A stretch of DNA of 64,000 nucleotides from Bacteroidetes bacterium UBA1935 (GCA_002337045.1 DDFF01000008.1:372001-436000), one strand, 5' to 3'. Counted from the stretch's first letter, positions 49,771-59,442 are shown. Numbers and translations: made by a program. The notes: generated by a model from the sequence alone, not told the origin.

Positions 49771-50571
49771 ATGGCAAAAGCTGAACGTTCACAGACTAAA
49801 AGCACAGGGAAAAAAGATACGCAAAAGGTTGGTGCTATACTTATAACCCAACCACGCCCGGAAACGGAAAAATCCCCGTACTTCGATTTGGCCAAGAAGT
49901 ATGAAGTGAAGCTTACTTTCCATCCTTTCATCAGGGTTGAAGGCCTTACAGGCAAAGATTTCCGCAAGCAAAAAGTTGATATCGGAGAGCATACGGCTAT
50001 TATTTTCACCAGCCGCAATGCGGTAGATCATTTCTTCCGTATCTGCGAAGAGCTGAAAGTGAAAGTATCGCAGGATATGAAGTATTTCTGTATCACAGAA
50101 GCAGTTGCGTTATATCTGCAGAAATTCATCCTGTATCGCAAGCGCAAAGTATTCTTTTCTGCAGACGGTACTACAGACGGCCTGTTGGAAGTAATAGCCA
50201 AGCACAAACACAACGAGAAGTTCATACTACCTACTGCCGATAATGGTAAGAACGATATAGGTCAGTTCCTTCAAAGTCACAATATTCAGCACTCAGAGGC
50301 TACATTGTACCGAACGGTGTCGAATGATGTAACGGAGATAATGAAAGAGCACCATGATATGATTGTGTTCTTCAGCCCGTTCAGCGTACAGACATTGTTC
50401 GATTTCGACCCGAAATTCAAACAAAACGGTACACTTATAGGTGCATTCGGTCCTACTACATCTAAAGCAATTGAAGATGCAGGCCTGAGGCTCGACATCA
50501 AAGCACCGGCACCCAATGCACCATCTATGGTAGCCGCGCTGGAACAATACCTGATACAAAACAAGAAGTAA
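49771..50571 (+). CDS. Uroporphyrinogen-III synthase-like protein (HemD family)
   Basis: 266 residues with the two alpha/beta domains of HemD: RVEGLTGKDFRKQ, TAIIFTSRNAVDHFFRICEEL, then YFCITEAVALYLQKF, KFILPTADNGKNDIGQFL, ATLYRTVSNDVTE, DMIVFFSPFSVQTLF, GTLIGAFGPTTSKAIEDAGLR. The key catalytic Tyr and the fold order match HemD, though in Bacteroidota this protein often stands without the other hem genes. It would cyclise hydroxymethylbilane to uroporphyrinogen III in the cytoplasm. A terminator follows. Confidence 0.88.
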   Translation: MAKAERSQTKSTGKKDTQKVGAILITQPRPETEKSPYFDLAKKYEVKLTFHPFIRVEGLTGKDFRKQKVDIGEHTAIIFTSRNAVDHFFRICEELKVKVSQDMKYFCITEAVALYLQKFILYRKRKVFFSADGTTDGLLEVIAKHKHNEKFILPTADNGKNDIGQFLQSHNIQHSEATLYRTVSNDVTEIMKEHHDMIVFFSPFSVQTLFDFDPKFKQNGTLIGAFGPTTSKAIEDAGLRLDIKAPAPNAPSMVAALEQYLIQNKK

Positions 50572-50590
50572 CGCCGTTCTCCATATTTGT

Positions 50591-50620
50591 CAAAAGCACC
50601 GCATCACAGCGGTGCTTTTG
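50591..50620 (+). terminator. Terminator after the hemD-like gene
   Basis: Perfect 12-bp stem CAAAAGCACCGC / GCGGTGCTTTTG with 6-nt loop. Confidence 0.9.
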
Positions 50621-50672
50621 CTTTTAAGGGTTGTTTAGTGCGTACATTTATGCTGCTAAATACAATGATGTA

Positions 50673-52688
50673 ATGCCCAACAGACTGATAGATGAATTGA
50701 GCCCTTATTTGCTGCAACACGCCCACAATCCTGTCGATTGGTATCCTTGGGGCGATGAGCCCTTTGAACGCGCTAAAAGAGAGCATAAGCCTGTAATAGT
50801 GAGCATTGGCTATGCCGCCTGCCACTGGTGCCATGTTATGGAGCAGGAAAGTTTTGAAGATGCCGCTACGGCTGCATATATGAACGAGCATTTTGTATGC
50901 ATAAAAGTAGACAGGGAAGAACACCCCGCAGTAGACCATATGTACATGGATGCCGTACAGGCCATCACAGGCAGCGGTGGCTGGCCGTTGAATGTGTTTG
51001 TAACGCCCGACAGGTTGCCGTTTTACGGGGGTACTTATTTTCCGCCAAAGCCATTATACGGACGCTCTTCTTGGATGCAGATACTGGAGCGCATGCACGA
51101 AATATGGACAAGCAGGCAGGACGAGGTAGCACAGCAGAGTACACAAATGCTGCAATACCTGCAAAACGCATCGAAAGTGGGTACAGCAGGTGCAGGCAAG
51201 CAGTGGGATGCTGCTACCTGCAAAGAAATGGCAGGAAACCTCCTTAAGCAGGCAGATAAAGAACTTGGGGGCTTTGGCAAGGCACCGAAGTTCCCCGGTA
51301 CAATGGCAATAGGCTATCTCTTGCAACACTATGTGCTGACGGCAGATGAGCCATCGCTGCAACATGCCGTGAAAAGCCTGGATGCCATGCTTGACGGTGG
51401 TATCTACGACCAGATAGGTGGAGGTCTTGCACGCTATGCTACAGATGATAAATGGCTGATACCACACTTCGAGAAAATGCTCTACGATAATGCATTGTTG
51501 GTTAGTGTATTGTGCGATGCCTATGCTGTGACTAAAAACAACCGTTACAAGACTGCTGTCGAAGAGATAATAACATTTGTAGAAAGAGAGCTGAAAGACC
51601 ATACAGGCGGATATTACAGCGCATTGGATGCAGACAGTGAAGGGGTAGAAGGTAAGTACTATACATGGACATGGGAAGAATGGCAAGAATTAATAGGAAG
51701 TGATGAAATATTGATGTCATATTTTGGTGTGTCTGAAGAAGGAAATTGGGAGCACACCAACATATTGCATGTAGCACAGCCTGCCGAAAATATTGCTATG
51801 CGCATGTGCCTCGGTTCGGTAGATGTGTTGAATCATGTTGCAGCTGCAAAAAAGAAGCTTTTTGAAGCCAGAGAAAAGCGCATACGCCCGCTTACAGACG
51901 ATAAAAGCCTGCTGTCGTGGAATGCACTGATGAATATTGCACTCAGCAAAGCCGCTATGGTATTAGCTAATGGCGCTTATGCATCACGAGCTTTAGAACA
52001 TATGGACTGGATGCATACAAACTTCAGGAAAGAAGGGGAGTGGCACCATACATGGAAGGCAGGACAGGCAAGGATTGCAGCCAATCTGGAAGACTACGCT
52101 TATTTGCTGCAAGCTATGCTGCAACTGGCATCTGCAACAGGGCGCAATGAGTACATTGTACAGGCGTCTGACCTGTTACAGGCTATTCACGGAGATTTTA
52201 TCAATGAAGAACAAACGTTTTTCTACTATTCATCCGTCCTTCAGAAAGACATACCTGTACGTAAGACGGATGTATACGATGGCGCACTACCATCTGCAAA
52301 TGCAGTAATGGCACACAACCTGCTACTATTGGGGCTTTGCATGGATAATGCAGCCTGGTTGGAGCAGGCATACGCTATGCTGCTGCGTATTGCCGGTACG
52401 GCACACAGATATACATACTCATTCAGCTATTGGGCTACATTGCTGCAACAATACACTATTGGTTATAAGACAGCGGTTTGTACCGGAGGGCAGGCATCTT
52501 ACCTGCATCAAAGGTTACTTCCTGCCTTATATATTATCACTTCACAAAAAGAAATATCTGATATCCCATTATTGAAAAACAAATTTGAATGGTCTCAAGA
52601 CAGCATATTTATATGTACCACAGATAGCTGTTTGCCGCCAACAAGGCTTGCAGCCGATGTTTTGAAATATTTGCAAGTGTTAAAATAA
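50673..52688 (+). CDS. YyaL-type thioredoxin-domain protein (DUF255 / SPATA20 family)
   Basis: 671 residues from the ATG at 50673. N-terminal thioredoxin-like DUF255 domain with NRLIDELSPYLLQHAHNPVDWYPWG and CxxC Cys50-His-Trp-Cys53 (YAACHWCHVM), GGWPLNVFVTPD and FPPKP; then a long (alpha/alpha)6-barrel-like domain, with DQIGGGLARYATD, WLIPHFEKMLYDNA and the Cterm ALYIITSQ. The human relative is SPATA20. The reaction is unproven; a role in redox or sugar processing has been proposed. Cytoplasmic, single gene before gldK. Confidence 0.93.
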   Translation: MPNRLIDELSPYLLQHAHNPVDWYPWGDEPFERAKREHKPVIVSIGYAACHWCHVMEQESFEDAATAAYMNEHFVCIKVDREEHPAVDHMYMDAVQAITGSGGWPLNVFVTPDRLPFYGGTYFPPKPLYGRSSWMQILERMHEIWTSRQDEVAQQSTQMLQYLQNASKVGTAGAGKQWDAATCKEMAGNLLKQADKELGGFGKAPKFPGTMAIGYLLQHYVLTADEPSLQHAVKSLDAMLDGGIYDQIGGGLARYATDDKWLIPHFEKMLYDNALLVSVLCDAYAVTKNNRYKTAVEEIITFVERELKDHTGGYYSALDADSEGVEGKYYTWTWEEWQELIGSDEILMSYFGVSEEGNWEHTNILHVAQPAENIAMRMCLGSVDVLNHVAAAKKKLFEAREKRIRPLTDDKSLLSWNALMNIALSKAAMVLANGAYASRALEHMDWMHTNFRKEGEWHHTWKAGQARIAANLEDYAYLLQAMLQLASATGRNEYIVQASDLLQAIHGDFINEEQTFFYYSSVLQKDIPVRKTDVYDGALPSANAVMAHNLLLLGLCMDNAAWLEQAYAMLLRIAGTAHRYTYSFSYWATLLQQYTIGYKTAVCTGGQASYLHQRLLPALYIITSQKEISDIPLLKNKFEWSQDSIFICTTDSCLPPTRLAADVLKYLQVLK

Positions 52689-52868
52689 AGCAGTATTTTC
52701 ATTCCCCTTTTCCTTAAAAGCAGGCGGAAATTCTTAACAAATTTTTTTTTGAAACTTGCATTTCTGGAAAAAACTTCAAATATTGTGCAACAGTTCTGTC
52801 AGAAAGTTTCTGGCAGAACCAAAAAATTACTTTATTTGCCAATAGCAAAAACAATAACAATAAGTAGT

Positions 52869-54125
52869 ATGAAACAACTTTCCCTGAAGATCTCGGCTGT
52901 AGCATTACTAGCATTGGCTGCCGGCTGCGGAAAACCAGGCAATGGAGGTCAGCTTGTAGGTGAGCCTAACATGATGACATACAAGCCACCGGTTCCGATA
53001 GGCATGGTGTATGTACCGTCTGGTGTTTTAAAAATGGGAGCTAGTGATGAAGATGTTCGCGGGAAAAATGACGCGATGATTCGTACCGCTCAGTTAACGG
53101 GCTTCTACATGGACGCTACTGAAATAACTAACGCAGAGTACCGCCAGTTTACCAACTGGGTACGTGACTCTATGGCGCACCAAGCACTTGGTGATGTGAT
53201 AGACGATGCGGATGGCAATCAGCGTTTGGACATGAGGAAAAAAATCAACTGGAGAGATCCGGATCTGCAAGAACAACTGAGTTCTTTCTTCATTCCTGCA
53301 GATCAGTCTGGTTGGGGTAAAAAAGAATTTGATAACTCAAAGCTGATATACCACTATACAGTTTACGATTATCGTGAAAATGTATTGAATCCTGGTCAGA
53401 CTAAGAGCTCATTCAATAAAGAATACAATGTAGCTATCTATCCGGATACTACAGTATGGGTAAGGCAACTGCAATATTCATACAACGAACCAATTGCAAT
53501 GCAATACAACTGGTTTCCTGCGTTCAACCAATATCCTGTTGTAGGTGTTAACTGGCACCAGGCAAATGCATTCTGTAACTGGCGTACGATGCTGTGGAAG
53601 CAAGATCGCGAGAAAAACAAAATGTATTTTGAAGGTGAATTCATGTTGCCTAACGAACAGCAATGGGAATGGGCAGCTCGCGGTGGCCATACAGAATCTC
53701 CATATCCTTGGGGCGGTCCGTATCTGGTTAACAAAAAAGGTTGTTACCTGGCTAACTTTAAGCCTCAACGTGGTAACTATGCTGCAGACGGTGGCTTGTA
53801 CACTGTTCCTGTAGACCGCTACTGGCCAAACGATTACGGTCTTTATAACATGGCAGGTAACGTTGCAGAATGGACACGCGATTCTTACTTCGGTACTGCA
53901 TATCAAACTGTATCAGATATAAATCCTGAGTTGAACCACAAAATGCGCGAAAGCGATCCTCAGTGGATGAAACGTAAAGTTATCCGTGGTGGTAGCTGGA
54001 GAGACGTAGCTTTCTATCTGCAAAATGGTACTCGCGATTTCGAATATGCAGATACTGCTAAAGCTTACATCGGTTTCCGTTGTGCATATCAACAGATTGC
54101 ACCGGCATTAACTAACAGACGTTAA
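52869..54125 (+). CDS. gldK: Type IX secretion lipoprotein GldK
   Basis: 418 residues from the ATG at 52869 (40 codons inside the longest open frame, giving a proper signal with lipobox LALAAGC, lipidated Cys20). The body is a formylglycine-generating-enzyme/SUMF1-like fold: MVYVPSGVLKMGASDED, FYMDATEITNAEYRQFTNW, PVVGVNWHQANAFCNWR, YGLYNMAGNVAEWTRD, VIRGGSWRDVAFYLQNGTRDF, YIGFRCAYQ. Catalytic Cys residues of FGE are not needed here. GldK (PorK) is an outer-membrane-associated ring component of the type IX system. First gene of the gldKLMN operon. Confidence 0.97.
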   Translation: MKQLSLKISAVALLALAAGCGKPGNGGQLVGEPNMMTYKPPVPIGMVYVPSGVLKMGASDEDVRGKNDAMIRTAQLTGFYMDATEITNAEYRQFTNWVRDSMAHQALGDVIDDADGNQRLDMRKKINWRDPDLQEQLSSFFIPADQSGWGKKEFDNSKLIYHYTVYDYRENVLNPGQTKSSFNKEYNVAIYPDTTVWVRQLQYSYNEPIAMQYNWFPAFNQYPVVGVNWHQANAFCNWRTMLWKQDREKNKMYFEGEFMLPNEQQWEWAARGGHTESPYPWGGPYLVNKKGCYLANFKPQRGNYAADGGLYTVPVDRYWPNDYGLYNMAGNVAEWTRDSYFGTAYQTVSDINPELNHKMRESDPQWMKRKVIRGGSWRDVAFYLQNGTRDFEYADTAKAYIGFRCAYQQIAPALTNRR

Positions 54126-54222
54126 TTTTTAACCGTTAGGTAATAAAATACAATAATAAATACAACCAAGCGTTTAAAAAGTAGTAACAAGATTTTTTCA
54201 ACCCTTTAGAAAAATTATAGAA

Positions 54223-55041
54223 ATGAATTCAATATCACTGTTTTTCGAAACCAAACAGGGTAAGTATATTAAAAACCTGATTATCGGTCTGGGTGCATCT
54301 GTAGTATTGATGGGAGCGCTGTTTAAAATTCAGCACTGGCCAGGTGCAGGTCCGATGCTGACAGCTGGTATGTTGACTGAGGCATTCATCTTCGCACTGT
54401 TGGGTCTTCTCCCACCTCACAAAGATTACTACTGGGAACGTTTTTATCCAAATATCGACGAGAATCCACACGTAGAAGCTTATAAAAAAGGTACTAAGTT
54501 TGATTCAGGTGCCGGTAAAATTTCTCCGGGAGCATCTCTTGATAAAATGATGGAAGATGCACAGATCACTCCGGCTAACATTCGCAAACTGGGCGAAAAC
54601 TTCCAACGTTTTGGTGTAGTTGTAGAGCAAATTAAAGATATATCTGACATCACATCTGCAACAGGCGAATACTCTCAGAGTGCACGCGAAGCTGCTAGTG
54701 CATTGGGCGAAATGAAAAACACTTTCATCGGCGCTTCAAACACAATGGCTTCTTTCAACAATGCAGCTGACGATACTGCTAAATTCCACGAACAAGTTGT
54801 TGTTCTGTCTCGTAATCTTGGTTCTCTGAATCAGATATATGAAGTAGAACTGCAAGATGCTAACAACCATCTGAAAGCTATGAACAAATTCTATAGCAAT
54901 CTGGTTAGCGCATCTGATGCAATGGCTTCGAGTGCAACTGACGCAGTAGCGGCTAAAGATCAGATTTCATTGCTGTCTAAGAACCTGACAACATTGAACT
55001 CTATATATGGAAACATGCTTGCTGCAATGCAAGGTCGTTAA
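54223..55041 (+). CDS. gldL: Type IX secretion motor protein GldL
   Basis: 272 residues. Two membrane helices near the N-terminus (about 18-38 and 44-64) with ALFKIQHWPGAG between them and Glu53 in the second helix (GMLTEAFIFALLGLLPP), the acidic residue that corresponds by position to the one needed for proton-driven motor action in Flavobacterium GldL. The rest is a long cytoplasmic helical tail (ASLDKMMEDAQITPANIRKL, FHEQVVVLSRNLGSLNQIYEVEL). GldL forms the inner-membrane ring around GldM and converts proton flow into rotation. Follows gldK after 97 nt in an operon. Confidence 0.97.
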   Translation: MNSISLFFETKQGKYIKNLIIGLGASVVLMGALFKIQHWPGAGPMLTAGMLTEAFIFALLGLLPPHKDYYWERFYPNIDENPHVEAYKKGTKFDSGAGKISPGASLDKMMEDAQITPANIRKLGENFQRFGVVVEQIKDISDITSATGEYSQSAREAASALGEMKNTFIGASNTMASFNNAADDTAKFHEQVVVLSRNLGSLNQIYEVELQDANNHLKAMNKFYSNLVSASDAMASSATDAVAAKDQISLLSKNLTTLNSIYGNMLAAMQGR

Positions 55042-55110
55042 TAGTAGCTCTCAAACAGGTATTATTAATTAACTAGAAACAATTTAGATAACTCGTAAAT
55101 TTTTTGCAGC

Positions 55111-56655
55111 ATGTCAATGCCTAAAGAGCCACGGCAGTTAATGATCAACCTCATGTACTTGGTGTTGACTGCTATGCTGGCGCTTAACGTGTCCTCGGAA
55201 ATTCTGCACGCTTTCGAAACGATCAATCAGAGTATCACTTCTTCTAACAAAGCAATTGAAGAGAAGAACGGCAAACTCTACAAAGGATTGGATGATCAGG
55301 AAGCGCAGGAAGCTTCTCGCGACCGTGTGAAACCTTATAATGATAAAGCAAAGCAAGTTAAAAATGCTTCTGCTGACATGATTAAATACCTCGAAGACTG
55401 GAAAGAGAAAATCGTTCAGGAATCAGGTGGCCGTGAAGAAGACGGTACAATCAAACGTAAAGACAACATCGACGCCTCTACTATGTTATTGGTAGAAAAG
55501 AAAGGTGGTGATGAAATCAAAACTAAACTGACTCAGCTTCGCGAAATGATGTTGAGTGTTGTATCTGGCGATGCTAAAGAACAATTGTCTAACGACCTGC
55601 CAATGAAAGTTGTTAATCCTGAGAAGTCAGATAACAACCCTCAAGCAGACTGGTCTACAGGTAACTTCTATAACATGCCTACTATGGCGGTTGTTACATT
55701 GCTCGCTAAGTTTCAAAATGACGTACGCAACAGTGAAGCGGTTATCATCAATCAATTAGCTAAAGAAGCTGGTGACGTGCAGGTTAAATTTGACGAAATT
55801 CAAGCTATCGCAGTACCTAAAAACAGTTATGTATTGGCTGGGCAGAAGGTTGAAGCTAACATCATGATTGCTGCATACAACAAAGCTGTTAACCCTCAGG
55901 TTACTTCTAGCGGTGGTCGTGTAGCAAAAGTTGAAAATGGCGTTGCTACTTGGGAAACTACTGCAGCAGGCGTTGGTCAGCAAACAGTACGCGGTACTGT
56001 AACACTCGACCTCGGTCCTCGTAAAGAAACTAAACCTTATGAGTTTACTTATATGGTAGGTTCTGAAGGTGCTTCAATGCAGTTAGATAAAATGAACGTA
56101 TTCTATATTGGTGTTCCTAACCCGATTACAGTTTCTGCTGCCGGTTATTCACTGGAAGACGTATCAGTTGATATCCCTGGCGCTACTGTAAAAGGTGGTG
56201 CAGCTAAAGGTAAATTTGAAGTTACTGTTGCTAAAGCCGGTAATGTAATGGCTAATATCATGGCCAGAACAGCAGCTGGTATGAAGAAAGTTGGTTCTAT
56301 GGAAATACGCGTTAAACGTATTCCTGATCCGGTAGCTAAAGTTGGTGGTCAAATAGGTGGTGGTATGTTCTCCAGCATCTTCAAATCTCAACTTGGTGTT
56401 GTTGCAGCACTTGATAACTTTGACTTTGATGCTAAATTCGTAGTTACTAGCTTTGAATTCAGTGTTGTTCCTAAACGTGGTGAGCCAATTGGTCCATTCC
56501 CTGTAAGGAGTTCAAGGTTTGAATCGAATTCACAAGTAATGCAAGCAATTGAAAGGTGTAAGCCAGGTGATAAAGTGTACATTGAAGAAATTCAAGCACG
56601 CGGCCCTGACGGAACAACTCGTAAATTGGGTACTGTAGGTTTGACACTTAAGTAA
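55111..56655 (+). CDS. gldM: Type IX secretion motor protein GldM
   Basis: 514 residues. A single N-terminal membrane helix (about 11-30, NLMYLVLTAMLALNVSSEILHAFE) followed by a large periplasmic part with elongated beta domains (for example MPTMAVVTLLAKFQNDVRNSE, GVATWETTAAGVGQQTVRGTVTLD, VFYIGVPNPITVSAAGYSL, KVGGQIGGGMFSSIFKSQLGVVAALDNFDF). GldM (PorM) spans the periplasm, linking the GldL motor to the GldK/GldN ring. T-rich codon use fits a highly expressed gene. Follows gldL after 69 nt. Confidence 0.98.
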   Translation: MSMPKEPRQLMINLMYLVLTAMLALNVSSEILHAFETINQSITSSNKAIEEKNGKLYKGLDDQEAQEASRDRVKPYNDKAKQVKNASADMIKYLEDWKEKIVQESGGREEDGTIKRKDNIDASTMLLVEKKGGDEIKTKLTQLREMMLSVVSGDAKEQLSNDLPMKVVNPEKSDNNPQADWSTGNFYNMPTMAVVTLLAKFQNDVRNSEAVIINQLAKEAGDVQVKFDEIQAIAVPKNSYVLAGQKVEANIMIAAYNKAVNPQVTSSGGRVAKVENGVATWETTAAGVGQQTVRGTVTLDLGPRKETKPYEFTYMVGSEGASMQLDKMNVFYIGVPNPITVSAAGYSLEDVSVDIPGATVKGGAAKGKFEVTVAKAGNVMANIMARTAAGMKKVGSMEIRVKRIPDPVAKVGGQIGGGMFSSIFKSQLGVVAALDNFDFDAKFVVTSFEFSVVPKRGEPIGPFPVRSSRFESNSQVMQAIERCKPGDKVYIEEIQARGPDGTTRKLGTVGLTLK

Positions 56656-56695
56656 TTTTATATAACTTTATTAATTAGCAAATAGATTCAGGATT

Positions 56696-57598
56696 ATGAG
56701 TATCCTCAAGACATATAAAATCGCAGCTTCTACCGCATTATTATTCATGGGTGGTGTAGCATTTGCTCAGAACGATCCGGCAAGCAATTTCAGCAGCTAT
56801 GATGGCGTTACCAAAGATTGGAAACCTTCTTTGGTAAGGGATGGTGTTTATGATCGTGTTCAGCACATCAATTCACCACTTTTGCCTCAAAATGTTCGCG
56901 AAAATGACTTGATGTATAAGAAGCGTATCTGGAGGGAAATCGATATACGCGAGAAGCAAAATATGGCTTTCCGTTATCCTGGCGATGATTATACAGGTGG
57001 TGGTCAGTTTATCGAGATTATCCTTGATGCAGTAAGCAAAGGCAAGATCAAAGCTTACTCAAACATGGATGACAGGTTTACTACTGCATTGACTAAAGAT
57101 CAAATCATTGATATGCTTGTTGGTCAGCCTGATACTACTTGGGTTACAGATCCTGAAACACAACAAGAGAAAATGGTTATCAAAAGAAGGGAATTCAACC
57201 CGGATGTTGTAACTAAATATCGTTTGAAAGAAGACTGGTACATTGATAGGAATGTAGGCCGTATGCAAAGGCAAATTATCGGTATCGCTCCGTTCAAAGA
57301 TATCTATAACGATGATGGATCTTTCCGTGCATCACAAGCTGTGTTCTGGTTGTACTATCCTGAAATCACTAGCATGCTTGCGCAATACGAAGTGTTCAAT
57401 CCAGACAATGACGTAGCTCGTATGACATGGTACGATTTCTTTGAAGGTCGCTACTTTGCTAGCCGTATTATTAAAGTTAGCAATCCATTCGACTACTCAT
57501 TCAAAGAAAAAGGCATGGGTAATCTGGAAGCACTCTACGAAGGACAAAAAGCTACAGAAACACTCTTTAACAAAGAACATGATATGTGGGTATACTAA
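56696..57598 (+). CDS. gldN: Type IX secretion ring protein GldN
   Basis: 300 residues with a signal peptide (about 8-24, IAASTALLFMGGVAFAQ). GldN/PorN-specific blocks: YDRVQHINSPLLPQNVRENDLMYKKRIWREIDIREKQNM, VTKYRLKEDWYIDRNVGRMQRQIIGIAP, VFWLYYPEITSMLAQYEVFNPDNDVARMTWYDFFEGRYFASRIIKV. It forms, with GldK, the periplasmic ring below the outer membrane. Last gene of the operon, closed by a strong terminator. Note that no gldJ is visible in the window. Confidence 0.97.
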   Translation: MSILKTYKIAASTALLFMGGVAFAQNDPASNFSSYDGVTKDWKPSLVRDGVYDRVQHINSPLLPQNVRENDLMYKKRIWREIDIREKQNMAFRYPGDDYTGGGQFIEIILDAVSKGKIKAYSNMDDRFTTALTKDQIIDMLVGQPDTTWVTDPETQQEKMVIKRREFNPDVVTKYRLKEDWYIDRNVGRMQRQIIGIAPFKDIYNDDGSFRASQAVFWLYYPEITSMLAQYEVFNPDNDVARMTWYDFFEGRYFASRIIKVSNPFDYSFKEKGMGNLEALYEGQKATETLFNKEHDMWVY

Positions 57599-57619
57599 TA
57601 CCACTTTCAAAGAATATAG

Positions 57620-57646
57620 AAACGCCACCAATATTTGGTGGCGTTT
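57620..57646. terminator. Terminator of the gldKLMN operon
   Basis: Perfect 12-bp stem AAACGCCACCAA / TTGGTGGCGTTT with 3-nt loop, T-rich tail. Confidence 0.9.
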
Positions 57647-57701
57647 CCTTTTTATCAACCCTCTATTTGAATTATCTTGCACTGTTTTTAAGCTTTTTTG
57701 A

Positions 57702-58433
57702 ATGGCTACCAATACATTACCAAGACTGGAAGTTTGTTTGTCTCCTGCGCTATTGCATCTCTACGATACTAAGGGTGCAGTAGTTGTTATTATAGATGTT
57801 TTCAGGGCCACATCTACTATTGCTGCAGCATTGCACAATGGTGCTAAGAGTGTTATACCCGTAGCTGCCGTACAGGAGTGTATAGAACTAGGTAGCCAGA
57901 TAGAAGATAGCATTACTGCAGGCGAGCGTGATGGTAAAGTAGCTGAAGGGCTACAGTATGGTAATTCTCCTTCTGAATATCCTAAAGAATTTATTGATGG
58001 TAAGACGTTGGTACTAACTACTACCAATGGTACACGTTTGTTGCATATGGTAAAGGATGCAGATATTATTATTACAGGTTCATTCCTTAATCTTAGCGCA
58101 GTGTGCGATTTCCTGATAGCCTCGGGCAAAAATGTACTGCTTGGATGTGCTGCGTGGAAAGACAGGTTCAATCTGGAAGACACGCTTTTTGCAGGTGCTG
58201 TGGTTAATCGTATTAAGGAACATTATACCATCAATTGCGATAGTGCACGTGCTGCCAATTACCTCTATGTGCATTCTGCAGAAACCAGTTTTATTGAGTT
58301 TTTAAAAGACAGCTCGCATTACAAACGCCTTTCTGCATACGGACTGGCTTCTGATATGGAATATTGCGCCACGCCCGATTTGCACCCCGTAGTGCCTATA
58401 CTGAAGGGCAGAGAGTTGGTAATATACCAATAG
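57702..58433 (+). CDS. comB: 2-phosphosulfolactate phosphatase-like protein (ComB family)
   Basis: 243 residues. Family signatures: VVIIDVFRATSTIAAAL, AAVQECIELGSQI, GNSPSEY, LVLTTTNGTRLL, LLGCAAWKDRFNLEDTLFAGAVV, DMEYCATPDLHPVVP. In archaea and some bacteria, ComB dephosphorylates 2-phosphosulfolactate on the way to coenzyme M or sulfolactate. Bacteroidota have many of these genes; here no coenzyme M genes are nearby and the true substrate may be part of sulfonolipid or sulfolactate metabolism. Cytoplasmic, monocistronic, between two terminators. Confidence 0.9.
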   Translation: MATNTLPRLEVCLSPALLHLYDTKGAVVVIIDVFRATSTIAAALHNGAKSVIPVAAVQECIELGSQIEDSITAGERDGKVAEGLQYGNSPSEYPKEFIDGKTLVLTTTNGTRLLHMVKDADIIITGSFLNLSAVCDFLIASGKNVLLGCAAWKDRFNLEDTLFAGAVVNRIKEHYTINCDSARAANYLYVHSAETSFIEFLKDSSHYKRLSAYGLASDMEYCATPDLHPVVPILKGRELVIYQ

Positions 58434-58440
58434 AATATTA

Positions 58441-58464
58441 AAAGGGTAGCATCAGCTACCCTTT
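58441..58464. terminator. Bidirectional terminator
   Basis: Perfect 10-bp stem AAAGGGTAGC / GCTACCCTTT with ATCA loop, between convergent comB-like and PDZ genes. Confidence 0.9.
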
Positions 58465-58485
58465 TCTTTATACAAAAGCCCGTAA

Positions 58486-59442
58486 CTACAGTTCTCTCTT
58501 TTTTACAGGCTTATTAAAGATGATATGTGTGGTGGTACTCTTGCCATCTCGTATATACTGCAACGGTATTTTCTGGTTGCGTTTTGAGAGTGCCACACTT
58601 TCTTGCAGGTCATCTACCGAAACGATGGTTTCATCATTCAGTTTGCGGATGATATCTCCCTTATGAAGCCCTGCAGCCTCCGCAGCAGAGTTTGGCTGCA
58701 CATCAGCCACTTTCACACCTTTGCCATCCATCAGGTCTTCAGCCATTATGCCCATTTTAGGTGCATCTGCGTTTGGCATATCGCTGATGTCGAATGTAAA
58801 CGGACGTACCATTGGGTTAGGAATAAAATGTTCGTTCAGATCATTCGGATACCTGAAAACCCTTGCTGTAGCAGTATTTGCTTTAGAAAGTGCTGCATCT
58901 GTCAATTTCGATTTTCCCTCACGCTCATAAGTAATACCAACCTTTTCTCCCGGCTTGAACGCTGCTATTTCATCAGAAAGTTGTTTACCGTCTTTGATGG
59001 CAATATCATTTATGTGTGTAATGATATCACCACTTTCAAGGCCTGCTTCGTCTGCTGCTGAACCTGGCATTACGCGCTCTATTTCTGCCCCGTTTGTCTT
59101 TTTGTCGCTACGGGTATATACGCCAAGCATTGCTTTGTTGCCGCTCGTAGTTTCTCTGTCAAAGAAAGGATGCATCGGTTCAGAACCTACTATATCATCA
59201 TTATCAATGATTATTTTCTTTTGCAGATTGCCGTTTTCTGTATTAGCTACTTTTTCTCCGTTTATAAAAACCTCCCAATCGCGCACCTCTATGGTTGTAT
59301 TGGAACGCTTACCATCTTTAATAATGATGGTTTCTTCGCTTTTTATCTTGCCTGCCTTTTTACCGGATGATTGCTGAGAATAGCCGCTTGTAGCAGAAAG
59401 GCATACTGCCAAAGCTGTAGCTGTTATAAATACTGTTTTCAT
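58486..59442 (-). CDS. Exported protein with two PDZ domains
   Basis: 318 residues from the ATG at 59442 (an upstream ATG at 59454 is possible). Signal peptide (KTVFITATALAVCLSATSGYS), then a first PDZ domain (about 105-180, AMLGVYTRSDKKTNGAEIERVMPGSAADEAGLESGDIITHIND) and a second (about 235-310, PKMGIMAEDLMDGKGVKVADVQPNSAAEAAGLHKGDIIRKLND). No trypsin-like protease domain precedes them, unlike DegP/HtrA. A periplasmic adaptor or scaffold is likely. Convergent to comB-like gene across the terminator. Confidence 0.88.
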   Translation of the reverse strand: MKTVFITATALAVCLSATSGYSQQSSGKKAGKIKSEETIIIKDGKRSNTTIEVRDWEVFINGEKVANTENGNLQKKIIIDNDDIVGSEPMHPFFDRETTSGNKAMLGVYTRSDKKTNGAEIERVMPGSAADEAGLESGDIITHINDIAIKDGKQLSDEIAAFKPGEKVGITYEREGKSKLTDAALSKANTATARVFRYPNDLNEHFIPNPMVRPFTFDISDMPNADAPKMGIMAEDLMDGKGVKVADVQPNSAAEAAGLHKGDIIRKLNDETIVSVDDLQESVALSKRNQKIPLQYIRDGKSTTTHIIFNKPVKKREL

